Part shown: positions 26,390 through 36,800 of the stretch, piece by piece
Numbering within the stretch: the stretch's first letter is position 1
Layout: each line of letters opens with the position of its first letter
NCBI GenBank assembly: GCA_965223435.1
Contig: CBDCWQ010000017.1
Coordinates: 186,001 to 250,000, forward strand
Direction: 5' to 3'
Source: CBDCWQ01 sp965223435
Lineage (GTDB): Bacteria; Myxococcota; Kuafuiibacteriia; Kuafuiibacteriales; Kuafuiibacteriaceae
Length of the DNA: 64,000 nt
Notes under the pieces: model-generated
Told to the model about the DNA's origin: nothing
What the model saw: only the letters and a program-made list of their open reading frames with translations
Database searches by the model: none
Program-made: the position numbers and the translations under genes

Positions 26390-28126
26390 TCAACGGGATG
26401 CGGTGTCGCCGCTTTCGGGAAGAATGACGGTGGTGGTGCGTTCTTTTCGCACTTCTACCGACTTCCTTTTTCGCACCGAGCGTGTGTCGGGGTCGAGGAA
26501 CTCAATGCGATGCAAGCCCGTGCGAATGCGGTGGTCGAAGATTGGGGTTGGTCCGACTTCCTGACCATCGATTCGTACAATCGCATAGGGATTGGCGTCG
26601 AGTCGTAACCGTCCGTATACGGCTTCGGCTTCGGTTCTGGTGCGCTCTGTCTCCGTCGTTTTTCTTTTCGGAGGAGAAGAAGCGGTCTTCGGTCGCTTCA
26701 CCGTTGGGGGGCGGAGCTTTTTTGGGCGACCGGGTGCTTTGGTGTGCGCGTGGAGCTTTCGTTCGGTTTCGCGCCTGGGGGGGCGAGAACGAGCTTGTCC
26801 ATCGGCGGTAGGCTTTACTGTGGGCGTGGGGGGCTTTGGCTTCGGGGGACGCTTTTCGGTGTGGGCACTCGGTTTGTGCTCCGCATGGGGCTTGGTGGTG
26901 GGGGTGGGGTGTATTGGCTCGGGATGATGCTCTTTGAGAATCGCCCACGTTGTTCCGAATCCGAGGCCCAAGAGCAAAGTGGCCAAAATCCGATAATGTT
27001 TCTTCTTTTCGGTCCGAGGGGGCGGCAAGGGCGAAGCGGGCCTTTCTGCGGGGAGAATCGCTTCAGGCGGCACGTCTTTTTTGATCGTCAGGGGCCCTGC
27101 AGCCGGCGCCGGCGAAACATGCTTCTTGGGCAGCGTTTTCAGGTCGGGCCCGGGACTATGGCCAGTCGGTATGGATTCTCCACGGAGAATGCGGTGAATC
27201 TTCTTCTCGTGCGCCGCACGCTCGTTTGGAAGTTCGCGGTCCACGAAGTCGGCGAGGCTCTCTTTGGGTACTGCGCTCAGGACTTCTTCGAGCGAGAGCG
27301 AAAAATCAATCGCCCGCTGAAAGCGAAGCTCTGGGTCTCGGTTGAGGCCTTTGAGGACCACTTGGTCGATGGCGTGCGGGAGACCGGGTACCTGGCTTGA
27401 GGGACTCTGTATCGGCTGGTGCAGAACCGCTTGAGAGATTTCACCCCACCCCTTCCCTTCAAAGAGGAGCTCGCCCGTGAGGAGTTCGTAGAGGACGATG
27501 GCCGCGTTGAAAACGTCGGAGCGCCGATCGATGATGCCTGCCTTCAGTTGTTCCGGAGAGACATATTGCATTTTGCCTCGAAAAACGCCGACCTGAGTGG
27601 GTGGCGCCTGCCGGTTTCGACCCAGGGCAATGCCAAAGTCGATGACTTTGGTCCGGCCGCTAAAGGTGAGCATCAGGTTGGAAGGACAGACGTCGCGATG
27701 GACCACGCCCAGCGGCCGCCCCCGCGCATCTTTCAGCTCGTGCGCGGAGTGTAAGCCTCGGCAGGTTTCGATAAGAATTCTGAGCGCGATGGCGGGTGGC
27801 CACGGGCCGGGCCTCTTTTTGCGTATTTCGCGGATGGTGACGCCTTCGACGTACTCCATGACCAGGTAGAGCACGCCGTCTTCTTCTCCAAAGTCGTAGA
27901 CTTGGGCGATGGCCGAATCCGAAAGCCGAGCCAATAGTCGTGCCTCATCAAGGAACATCGCCCGAATGGATTCGTTTTCAACGAGTGAGGGCCGAACCGT
28001 TTTGACCGCAAAGAGTTTTTCGAATCCGTGAATACTCTGGCGACGGGCGAGATAAACGGCCCCCATCCCGCCAGACCGAAGCGGAGCTAAGATTTCATAG
28101 CCGCCGATTGTCTTTTGGGTGGTCAC
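26390..28126 (-). CDS. Membrane Ser/Thr protein kinase with C-terminal PEGA-like domain
   Basis: A 578-aa protein. The Hanks-type kinase fills residues about 9-285: SGGMGAVYLA glycine loop (about 18-27), Lys42 in FAVKTV, HRDVCPSN with catalytic Asp145, and DFGIA with Asp163. A Pro/Lys-rich juxtamembrane part leads to one transmembrane helix (about 379-397). A long Pro/Lys/Thr-rich extracytoplasmic linker and a PEGA-like domain follow (RLRLDANPYAIVRIDGQ, about 508 on). The GTG start overlaps the sigma-54 activator stop as GTGA. Such kinases phosphorylate FHA-containing regulators; the neighbouring FHA activator is the obvious candidate partner. Confidence 0.92.
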   Translation of the reverse strand: MTTQKTIGGYEILAPLRSGGMGAVYLARRQSIHGFEKLFAVKTVRPSLVENESIRAMFLDEARLLARLSDSAIAQVYDFGEEDGVLYLVMEYVEGVTIREIRKKRPGPWPPAIALRILIETCRGLHSAHELKDARGRPLGVVHRDVCPSNLMLTFSGRTKVIDFGIALGRNRQAPPTQVGVFRGKMQYVSPEQLKAGIIDRRSDVFNAAIVLYELLTGELLFEGKGWGEISQAVLHQPIQSPSSQVPGLPHAIDQVVLKGLNRDPELRFQRAIDFSLSLEEVLSAVPKESLADFVDRELPNERAAHEKKIHRILRGESIPTGHSPGPDLKTLPKKHVSPAPAAGPLTIKKDVPPEAILPAERPASPLPPPRTEKKKHYRILATLLLGLGFGTTWAILKEHHPEPIHPTPTTKPHAEHKPSAHTEKRPPKPKPPTPTVKPTADGQARSRPPRRETERKLHAHTKAPGRPKKLRPPTVKRPKTASSPPKRKTTETERTRTEAEAVYGRLRLDANPYAIVRIDGQEVGPTPIFDHRIRTGLHRIEFLDPDTRSVRKRKSVEVRKERTTTVILPESGDTASR

Positions 28127-29469
28127 TCAAGGATCTCTACCCGTTTCAGGCCGTGCCTTTTAACCAGATCAGACAAGTGGTTTCGACTGATGCCTGCGCT
28201 TTTGGCTGCGCTTGCAATGCTGTCGTGCTCGGCAAGCAAGGATGCCAGGTATTGCCGCTCGAAAAGCTCCACGCACTGCGATTTCGCATCTTTGAAGGGG
28301 AGGCGAGTATCCACAAACCACGATGACCCGCGATTCTCCAAGTCGGTTTCTATCGGAAGGCCCTGAAACGGTGTGTTGGGTGCGCCCGACAGAACCCACG
28401 CGCGCTCCATGACGTTTCTCAGTTCTCGGCCGTTGCCCGGCCAAGACCACGCTTGGAGCAAGCGGAGATTCTCTCCTGCAATTTCACCGGGGTTTTGGCC
28501 TCGGCCTTCGTAGAAGGTCTCTATGAGGCATCGGATGTCTTCCGGGCGGTGCCGAAGCGGGGGAATCATCACGTGGACCACGGCAATTCGGTAATAGAGA
28601 TCGAGTCGAAACGTCCCTTCGTCCACCATCTTTCGGAGGTCGCGATGGGTTGCCGCGACCACGCGGGTATCGACGGGGGTTCTCCGGTCGCTTCCCAGGG
28701 CCTGCACGGTGCGGGCTTCAAGGGCGCGGAGGAGCCGAGATTGGCATTCCTGGGGCAGTTCTCCGATTTCGTCGAGGAACAGCGTGCCTCCGTCGGCCTC
28801 CAAAAAGGCGCCTCGTCGGCTTTTGACGGCGCCCGTAAATGCGCCTTCAATGTGCCCGAAAAGATGGGAATCGATGGCATTCTCGGGGAGTGCGCCACAA
28901 TCCACCACAACGAAGGGGCTTTTCGCTCGGCCGGAGTGATCATGCACGGCGCGTGCGGCCAGTTCTTTGCCGGTTCCGGATTCACCTTCAAGGAGAACGG
29001 TCGCATCGGTTTCGCTGGCGACTTCGAGGACAGCGAAGGCCTCACGCATCGCGAGACTGCGGCCTCGCAGGGCGCCGAACGAGGCCCTGGAACTCGGCTC
29101 AATGCTGGTCCTTTTTTGGGCACGGACGCGAAGAATGCTGTCGCCAACACTCAGCTCCGCACCAATGGGTACGATGGCCTCGGTCACCCGCGTGGACCCA
29201 AGGTGCGTTCCGTTGGTGCTCCCCAAGTCGCGAACTTTGAGCCCTTCGGGCACCGCCCTGATTTCGGCGTGTCGTCGCGACACCGTACGGTCCTCAACCA
29301 CAATGTCACAGTCTATCCCAGAGCCAAGTGAGATGGGGCGTTCGCCGACCAGGCATACCTGCTCCTTTTGGCCTTCCGTCACCAAGAAGCAGCGGAGAAC
29401 GCGGACCGGTGTTTGCTCCGCAAGGTTTGACGTTGCGATACCGGTGTGTGCAAGTGTAGTTCTATCCAA
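28123..29469 (-). CDS. FHA-domain sigma-54-dependent transcriptional activator
   Basis: A 448-aa protein from the TTG at 29469. The open frame continues 89 codons upstream only through the TPR gene. An N-terminal FHA domain (about 20-118; RTVSRRHAEI, LGSTNGTHLG) binds phosphothreonine. The AAA+ module has Walker A GESGTGKE (about 162-169), the sigma-54 contact loop GAFTGA (about 209-214), and Walker B GGTLFLDEIGE. The C-terminal Fis-type helix-turn-helix (SIASAAKSAGISRNHLSDLVKRHG) should bind an upstream activating sequence. It lies 23 bp after the TPR gene and overlaps the kinase gene by four bases. Likely input: phosphorylation by the kinase. Confidence 0.93.
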   Translation of the reverse strand: MDRTTLAHTGIATSNLAEQTPVRVLRCFLVTEGQKEQVCLVGERPISLGSGIDCDIVVEDRTVSRRHAEIRAVPEGLKVRDLGSTNGTHLGSTRVTEAIVPIGAELSVGDSILRVRAQKRTSIEPSSRASFGALRGRSLAMREAFAVLEVASETDATVLLEGESGTGKELAARAVHDHSGRAKSPFVVVDCGALPENAIDSHLFGHIEGAFTGAVKSRRGAFLEADGGTLFLDEIGELPQECQSRLLRALEARTVQALGSDRRTPVDTRVVAATHRDLRKMVDEGTFRLDLYYRIAVVHVMIPPLRHRPEDIRCLIETFYEGRGQNPGEIAGENLRLLQAWSWPGNGRELRNVMERAWVLSGAPNTPFQGLPIETDLENRGSSWFVDTRLPFKDAKSQCVELFERQYLASLLAEHDSIASAAKSAGISRNHLSDLVKRHGLKRVEILE

Positions 29470-29492
29470 CCCAAAACCATTGTAACATGGGC

Positions 29493-30299
29493 CTAGTCGG
29501 GAATGGTGAAACGAAGGGTTTCGCTGCTTTTCACCCCTGGATCTGCCTTTCGGCCGGTGAGTCCGACCACGGCGGCGCTTCCGCCCGCGATGGCGAGGGC
29601 GCCCACCAGGCTCCAAAACCACCACGATGAATGCCACTTGTCCGATGATTGGTATGCGATGCGGGCCTTGATAGGGCTTTGGCGCTGACCCATGCGAAAA
29701 GTCTCGTTGCGTTCTTGGTCGTAGCCCGTGAGCCAATAGTTGAGGAGGAGGACGGTATCACCGGATCGAAGACGCGCGATCGGAAGAGAAATGGAGGTTT
29801 TGGCGTCGGGGCTGGGGGCATCGACCACCCGTTCGACCACTTCACCCTGAGCTGCTTCCAGGCTGATTTTGACGACCCGAACCAGATGCTTGGGGTCGGT
29901 GTGGACCACCATGTCCAAGGCAACGGTCTCAGCCTTAGCTGAAATGCTTGTAGGCCATTCAACACCGAGGCTGATTGCCGGGGGTGCGTTTTGTCTCGCT
30001 TTTTCGAAGGGGCGGGTTGCCTTGGGTGAGAGTCCGTAGCTCAGCCGGTGGCGAGGATCGAGCGCGAGCAAGACCGAAAAGGACGCTTGTGCGTCCTCGG
30101 TATGGCCCAGATACGCTTGAGCGAGACCGAGATGCTCGTACAAGCGGACCAGATCCTTGAATCGGTACGGCCCCTCTGTCTTGGCCTTTTGTAAAAGGCC
30201 AAGCGCGGTCCTGATTTGGACCTTGCGAAGTGCTTCGATGCCGCTCTCAAGAGAGGGAGACCCGAGGGCGGTCATCGCGGTCAGGAAGAAAACGATCAC
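29493..30299 (-). CDS. Exported TPR protein with C-terminal membrane helix
   Basis: A 268-aa protein. It has a short signal peptide (MIVFFLTAMTALGSPS). Helical TPR-like repeats span about 17-100 (ALRKVQIRTALGLLQKAK, HLGLAQAYLGHTEDAQASF). A beta-sandwich-like domain follows, then a transmembrane helix at about 228-248 (WFWSLVGALAIAGGSAAVVGL). It heads the operon with the FHA sigma-54 activator and the kinase. The layout suggests an envelope sensor or scaffold working with the kinase's extracytoplasmic PEGA domain; this is inference. Confidence 0.82.
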   Translation of the reverse strand: MIVFFLTAMTALGSPSLESGIEALRKVQIRTALGLLQKAKTEGPYRFKDLVRLYEHLGLAQAYLGHTEDAQASFSVLLALDPRHRLSYGLSPKATRPFEKARQNAPPAISLGVEWPTSISAKAETVALDMVVHTDPKHLVRVVKISLEAAQGEVVERVVDAPSPDAKTSISLPIARLRSGDTVLLLNYWLTGYDQERNETFRMGQRQSPIKARIAYQSSDKWHSSWWFWSLVGALAIAGGSAAVVGLTGRKADPGVKSSETLRFTIPD

Positions 30300-30581
30300 G
30301 TGAGCCTATAGATTCTCATCGCGTCCTTCTTGACCACAAGGTGGGATAGGGCGGCCAGGGTATGATTTGTCTAAACGCGGTGTCCTTGCCCTGAGGCGAA
30401 GGCTTCGGCGGGGCGTTTAAGGCATGCCGTCCCTGCGTGGCGCACACGGCCCAGGGTTGCCCGGTGTGGTTGGTGGGTGTGATTCTCAAACGCGCACTTC
30501 TCTTCCCACAGCGACCCATGTTTCGTGTGCTGGGACCTGGCACGCCATGTGCACTGGTTTTGGTCATGGGAAGATTGGACT

Positions 30582-30707
30582 GTGGGGCTTGTTGGGCCGC
30601 TGATGCCCGTCTTCCTGGCGGCGACGGCGATGGGGTTCGGTGCTTGCTCCCATCCGCCGGGCCCGCCGGGTCAATACCAAGCAGAGGATTTGGTCTTTGG
30701 CCCTTAA
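30582..30707 (+). CDS. Candidate 41-aa small lipoprotein
   Basis: A short frame from a GTG at 30582 with a GGGAAG stretch about 10 bases upstream. The first 22 residues are hydrophobic and end in GFGAC, a fair lipobox; the mature part is Pro-rich (SHPPGPPGQYQAEDLVFGP). It is the only + strand gene candidate between two minus-strand genes. Too short to place in a family; it could be chance. Confidence 0.33.
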   Translation: MGLVGPLMPVFLAATAMGFGACSHPPGPPGQYQAEDLVFGP

Positions 30708-30821
30708 CGATGTTCAGAAAAATGAAGTTCGACGGGGTGAACGAGCGCGAGGGGTTGCATTGGCCCCTTGCTCCTATTCACCCACGGTGGACGAGACCGA
30801 CGAATGCAACGGGGCGTTTTG

Positions 30822-30857
30822 GGGGCTGGAAGTGTGCTTTTGCATTCTTCCAGCCCC
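30822..30857. terminator. Perfect 11-bp inverted repeat after giant gene 2
   Basis: GGGGCTGGAAG (30822-30832) and CTTCCAGCCCC (30847-30857) pair perfectly with a 14-base loop. It starts 28 bp after the stop of the giant gene at 30886, where a terminator is expected. There is no T-run on the minus strand, so if it terminates, it is not a classical intrinsic terminator. It also lies downstream of the small + strand ORF. Confidence 0.55.
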
Positions 30858-30885
30858 GCCACTTCTTTGGGCGCCTGAGGTTCGA

Positions 30886-33800
30886 CTATTCGTTGGCATA
30901 CCATCCAAAGGCGTAATCCGTAATCGTCTCCCTTCGAGCCTGGGCGATTTTTTGACCGAGGGCCACCGTCTTGGGGCCCACGAGTTCGAGCCGTAGGAAG
31001 AAGCTTTCGTGGACATCTACGAGTGTCTTGGCCAAGTGTTTGAGCTCCTCGTCGTGGGTGCTTTTCAAGAGCTTGGTGAGTTCGTCTGGTTGAATGCCAT
31101 AGCGTTTGGCGACTTCGAATAGGTGGGTATCATGGCCCTCTGCCGGTGGGGCGTTCCGAAAGACCCGTTTGAACTCGAGTCGGGCCATACCCCGAATGCC
31201 CGCTTCATCGATGGCCAAGGCCATCTCTTTGAGCACCTTCATGCCGTGGGATTCGTCTTGTGAGAGGAGTACAAGCTCCAAATGGGCCTTTTGTGCCCAG
31301 TTCAACTTGTTCTCGTCAGCGATGAAGGCCAGAATCTCTTTTTGTCCTAAGTCTTCCATGGCGAGCACGCGGGCTAAATGATCGAGGGCAAAAAGGTCCC
31401 CGTTTGTTCGCCGAACGACGTGGATAGGCTCAGGACGAAGGCCGATTTGCCTCAGGTGCACTTTTTCTTTTTCGATTTCGCTCCTTGTGCTGGGTTCGCC
31501 AACCCATCGGAGGGAAGAGAGGTCAACCATGTCCACTCCGTGAACCCAAGTTGGTATAACACCAGCGTAGATGTTGGGGGGCCCTGTTACGACCTGGACC
31601 GGTACGGTTTTGGCGCCGGCCAGCTCCAAGATGGCGAGCGTGTCTTCGCCGCTTCGGATTTCATAAAGACCGCCTACGGGCGTGACCTTGATGGGGACTT
31701 GGATAAACTCGTGTCCTCTCGCCAACAGTACCCGCGCCTTTTCGATGAGGAGGGGCGTCTCGAACACACCTTCTTTGGTGTCCGGATCGCTGTTTTCAAT
31801 CGGAAGGTGCCGAAGAATTTTCTTGGGATCGATGTTGGCATGGGTACGTTTATCGTGACCCAAGCGCTCCATACCCTCTGGACTGAGCAACCCGATCTTC
31901 GAAATTTCGTTTTGGTAGAATGCGAAGTCGTCGCCATAGTAGAGGCTTCGATTTGTGCTGAGAACCCATGTTGCGCCTTGGACGGCGCGAGAAAAATTGT
32001 GGCTGGCGTAGACCTCTACATCGTCGCTGGCCGCAACGATATCATCACCCAATTCGTGCTTAAGCGGGGCGAGGGGATCGCCATCTTGGCGATGCGCGAC
32101 CGGCACCCACTGGTTGGTGGCGGCATGGTATATTTGGTAGCGTACGGGCTCAAGAATGCCATCCAAGAACTCCTGGAACATCCCCTCGTACCTCTCGGAG
32201 GCCTCCTTTTTGCTGTCCACTTCGAAGTAGGGCCACTGGTAAAACGTGTCTACGGGCTCCCAGTCTCCAGCGATATCCAGTTGATAACGGATGGGGATGG
32301 TCTTTTCGCCCAGAAGACTCATTGCCAAGACGATCGAATCTTGTCGTTTGGGTTGTGGTATTTCAGTTCTGTCTCGGGCAATCGAAAGCTCAAATTCCGG
32401 GTCAATACCCACTCCTTTTTGAATATCTTGCAGCGCGCGAGACATTTCGTCGTCCGAACCGTCGTCGCCTAATTGGGGAGAGAAGGGCATTGCGATCGGA
32501 TGGTCGAGGTTGATGCCCTGCTCGACCAGCTTTTCCATCGCCAAAACGACGTCTTCGATGGCGGCATTTTCGAAGTACACCGGGTTGGCGTGCTGGATGA
32601 CGGCCTCAAGGTTGGCTTCGTACACCCCGGTAGGATAGGGCTCGGTTTGGCCCAGCTTCTTAGCTTGCCAGATTCTGGGCACACGCTGTCCGCCGAGCTT
32701 TTTCTTGAGGGCGGCCGCGCGTTCTTGGAGTGCCCGGTATTGTTGGCGCGTGGCCTCGCCGGTCGCAAAGTCGTCAAACGAGGCCATTCCCGTGACCGGC
32801 AGCCCGAGCGGGTCTTTGCTTTTTGTCGTAGGGGTGTTGTCGTCTTCGGAATCCGGGGGAGGGGAGAGCGGTGCCCCCTGTTGGATGTAGCGTTTGATGA
32901 TGTCCCTTCGTGTGGCCGCCCAGTCTTGGGCTGAGGGCTTGCGGGTCAGGGTGTCGAATAGCCACTGATCAACCCACCGGGTGTGTGCGTCCTGCAGGTC
33001 ACTTGGGATTTCGGGATCGGCGACCTGATCGCGGTACCAGTGGTGCCACAGGCCCACCGGGTGGGTGTAGACGACGCGTGGAGGCTGCGGGTTGGCGTCG
33101 AGCCACATGACTGTGCCCTTGGGCGACTCAAAACGAAAGTCTTCGAACCATCGAATGGTGCGGTAGACGTCAACGCCTCGGTCGGTTTTTCGCAAGATGA
33201 TGTCTTGCGACGCTTTTTCGTTCCACCACAGTCGAAGTTCTTCTTTGTACGCGTTCTTGACGGCATCGGACGCCGAAAATGCGAGGTTGTCGAGCAAGTT
33301 TTGGGCCAGCCGGTCTTCGAGGGGTGCTCCGAGCTCGGCCAAAACCCCTGGAATCCATGCGTAGATGGCTTCAGGACGGTCGCTCGGGAGGGCCGGGACC
33401 GAGCCGATGTATTCGAAAGGGGCGGGCGGGGGGTTGAAGTTTGCTTGGGCTTCGACGACCAAGACGTTGGGCTGAGCGTGGCCCACCAGGAGTTCGACCG
33501 TAGCATTGATCTCGGCTTCGTCGACTGACGCGCTGAGCCCAGCTTGAACGGCCAAGCCGGCAAGGCCGATGAGAATGGTCTTGAGGGCTTCTCGGCCGGC
33601 ACCGGCGGCGGCGGCTTCGAGGAGGATGAGCCCATTGTACTGCACCAACTCGGGGTGGGCGATAAACATGGCCGAAGGCCAGTGGGCCGGGACCCTTACC
33701 AGCGGCGCGCCGCTGGGCGTGTGCAGCCCATCACGCGCCAAACCGCTGGTCTTCTCGGTTGAGCTCGTGGCGGGCGCCCGGTTGTCAGGATTGGCGCTCT

Positions 33801-36800
33801 TGGCTGCGGAGGTTCCGGGAACGGGCAAGATGAAGTCTCCTGCGCTCCACATCGCGAGGTGTTCGGTGAAGGTGCTCGGCCGAGGTTTGGAGCCCATGTT
33901 TGTGGGGCGCGCAAGGTTGTCCTCGGGGATGAAGACAAACAGCGCCTGGCTTGCTTCGATTTCTTCGGGGCTCAGGTCTATGGCTGCAGCCATCCGCTGA
34001 AACTGAGACGCGGTGAGTTTTCCGGTCCGCGTCATGGCATGAAGCTCGAAAGGGCTGAGTCCGCTCACCTGGGCCAAGGCCATCACGTCCCCTGATTGGT
34101 ATTGGTTGAGCCATCGCCGAAAGGCTTGGACATTGTTGTGTTGGTGTCCGCGTTCGATGTTCACTTCACGGGGTCCGAGGAGAATCGGCTCGGGGCTTCC
34201 GGATATTTCTCGTTCGTGGGCATACATTCTGAAAAAGAGATCGTGTTCTTGGAGCACACGATACTCGATGGCCGGCCGACTCCAGTAGTCCGGTGAGCCA
34301 GGATTGGCGGTTGCCCCGAGGTCGATATCGGGAGTGCGAAAGTGACGGCGCTGTAGTCTTCCCGCGCTGGCGATGGCACGCGCCCAGAGGGCTCGGAGTG
34401 CGAACTTTTGCGCTTCAGTTTCGGTCACGAGGGGGCCTTCTTGGGTTTGAAGTCGAGCGAGGTAGTGGTAGCTGGTTTGGGTTTGGGCTCCCCGGCGTGG
34501 GATCACTTGGTCCAAGGGCTCCAGGTTTCCATAGATCGCGCTGGCCGTGGCTTCATGGGTATAGCGGTCAATCATTTTTGCCAACGACAACAGCAAAAAA
34601 GGATCGTCTTGGCGGTCTATCTCCATGGCCAGGTGGGCGATGCTTCGTGCGCCCAGTCGCGCCTTCAATCGCGAGGCAAAGCCCGCGGCCGCTTGGTCGC
34701 AGGAGAGGCCAAGCCAAGGTGTGACGTCGGGATCGCGCAAGAACGGGGCGCCCTCGCACAGTTGATCAATGGAGTAGATGGTCTCGCCCAGGAGTGCTTC
34801 GTACTCGCTTTGGGCAAAAAGGCTTGGCCATCGAAGGGGGGGCTCGACCGCGTTGAATTTTGCGTATGCGAATCGGATGAGCACCAGCCGGTGGAGCAAG
34901 GCATCAAAGATGTAGGCCTGTTCATCGGCCATCAGAAGCGCGGCGAGGGTTTCATAGTAGTACCGCTTCAACCGTTCTTGCGCGATGGGAAGGGGCATAT
35001 CGGCGGTTCCTTTTGCAAAGAACAAAGGCCCCGAACGAACACCGAAGAGGCCCCCTGGGTCTTGGGCGATCTGGAGGGCGGTGAGGGCACCGATGCTCTC
35101 GGCTTCTTGGCGCCCGAGCTCAGAAAAAGTGACCCAGGCCAATTCTTCGAGTCGTGGGTCCATGATGGCTGCGCTCCGAAGGGCCAAAAGCGAAAAGAAC
35201 GCCGTGCGCGAGAACTCGTGCTCCCCAGAGGGCGTGGCTTCGTTGGTGGCCGGGTCCCACAATTGACTGAGAAGTTCTGAGGCGCGTTGCGCGCGCGAAA
35301 GATGGTCGTCGTCTTGAAGGGCAAAGAGGGTGTAAAGCGCGGCGGCTTCGAGGTCCATCCCGGGGTCAGCCCCCGGAACGAGGGTTCCGTCTTCGTGGAC
35401 ATCGATGTAGGGGATAGGTTGTCCAGCGCCGGTCGCATCCCAGAAGCGTTCTCGGACGGCCTCCTCGACGCCGTTCCGGAAAGCATAGAAGAGTGCCCGG
35501 TCGTCTTCTTCTCGAGCGTCATCTATGAGCTCAAGAGCTGCGAAAAAGGCATACACGTAGTCGCGGAGGTACATGCGGGTCAGTCGAGGGATGCGGTCCT
35601 CAGCCCGGCCGGCCGCGACGTGTTTTTCTGTGTTTTGGGTAAAGGCTCGTTCCAAAACCTTGCCAACCTGGCCTGGGTTTCCGATTCCGCTGTGCAGCCG
35701 TAGATTTTCTTCGCCGACCCGGAACAAGTTGCAAAGCGAACGGCCGATCTGAACAAGCTTCTTTCTTCGTTCTATCCTTTGGGATGAGGATTCGTGGTGG
35801 TTGTGCTGGGCCAAGGCGTAGAGGGCAAGGAACTGGTCGTCGGTTTGATAGTACTGACCAACCGCCTCTCCCGTTTGCGTGTACACTGCGTATGGAAAAA
35901 GAAAATGGGTTTGTCCGTCATTCTGAAGCTCTTCAAGGGTGGCCCATAAGCCCTTGGCATAGTCATCGATGGCCGTTTTGGGCGGAACCGTTGCCGTCTC
36001 CTGGGTCCCTGGGCGTCGAAGCTCTGCCAATATTAAAAGGGCCTGATCTTCGATGAGCGTCACGGCCGGTGAGCCGGTGGGCGTATCCTCGGTTTGAAAT
36101 GCAGATGATGGATGAGGGCTTTGGTCTGTCGTCGAAGCGACCAGGGCGCTTTTGATGTCGCTTTCGCTGAGGGCGTCCACGACGCGCGGGACGCCGTCGG
36201 AATATTCAACCACCTCGTAGCGGTGTTGACCCCCAAAGCGATGATGGAACGACCACTGCCCGGCTGTTTCTTCGTTCGGCCTTGTGCCCTCATAGTCATG
36301 GTGCGCATAGAGATACTTTGACAATTGAAGGCGCATCGGAGCCATGGTTGCGGCGACGACGCGGGCTGGATCTTGAGCGATGAGGCGAACGATGGGCATC
36401 GCTTTAAGCTCGGCGCCGGTGCCTTTGAATATCATGAGGGACTCGGTGCCGTCGTTGTTTTGGCGCGTTTCAGGCTGTTCGAGGGCATAGCCGGCCCAGT
36501 CTCCGAGGGCGAAATCTGGAAGCCCCTCGGTTCCTGCTTTGTAGCTGAACGAGAATGCCCCGGTGACTTGGTCAAAATCGAGTACGGTAATGAACCACTC
36601 TTTTTCGGTGTTGTCGTCGAGTGCCGAGAGCATCAACTGGCTTTTGCCAAGGGGCTTGCTGACATCCACGGTGCCTTCAAACACGTAGTGGACCTCCGTG
36701 AACCAGCCCCAGCCGTTGACATGTTGGCGCCAGTCGCTGGGTTCCCGTTCCTCCGCGTGGGCTTTCACGGAGATCGCGGTGATGTTGACCGGCACATCGT

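Larger units (their letters stand above)
30300..30885. other. 586-bp intergenic region between giant gene 2 and the TPR-kinase operon
   Basis: It holds the kinase-operon promoter (near 30300-30400), a candidate 41-aa lipoprotein on the + strand (30582-30707) and a perfect 11-bp inverted repeat (30822-30857) behind the giant gene. The remainder shows nothing recognisable. Confidence 0.4.

Noticed and set aside
26482..27400. Overlapping + strand ORFs opposite the kinase linker
   Set aside because: The Pro/Lys-rich linker gives Gly/Trp/Phe-rich antisense frames; not genes.
31378..32472. A 364-codon + strand ORF inside giant gene 2
   Set aside because: It is a mirror of the giant coding frame, with no independent start signal or family.
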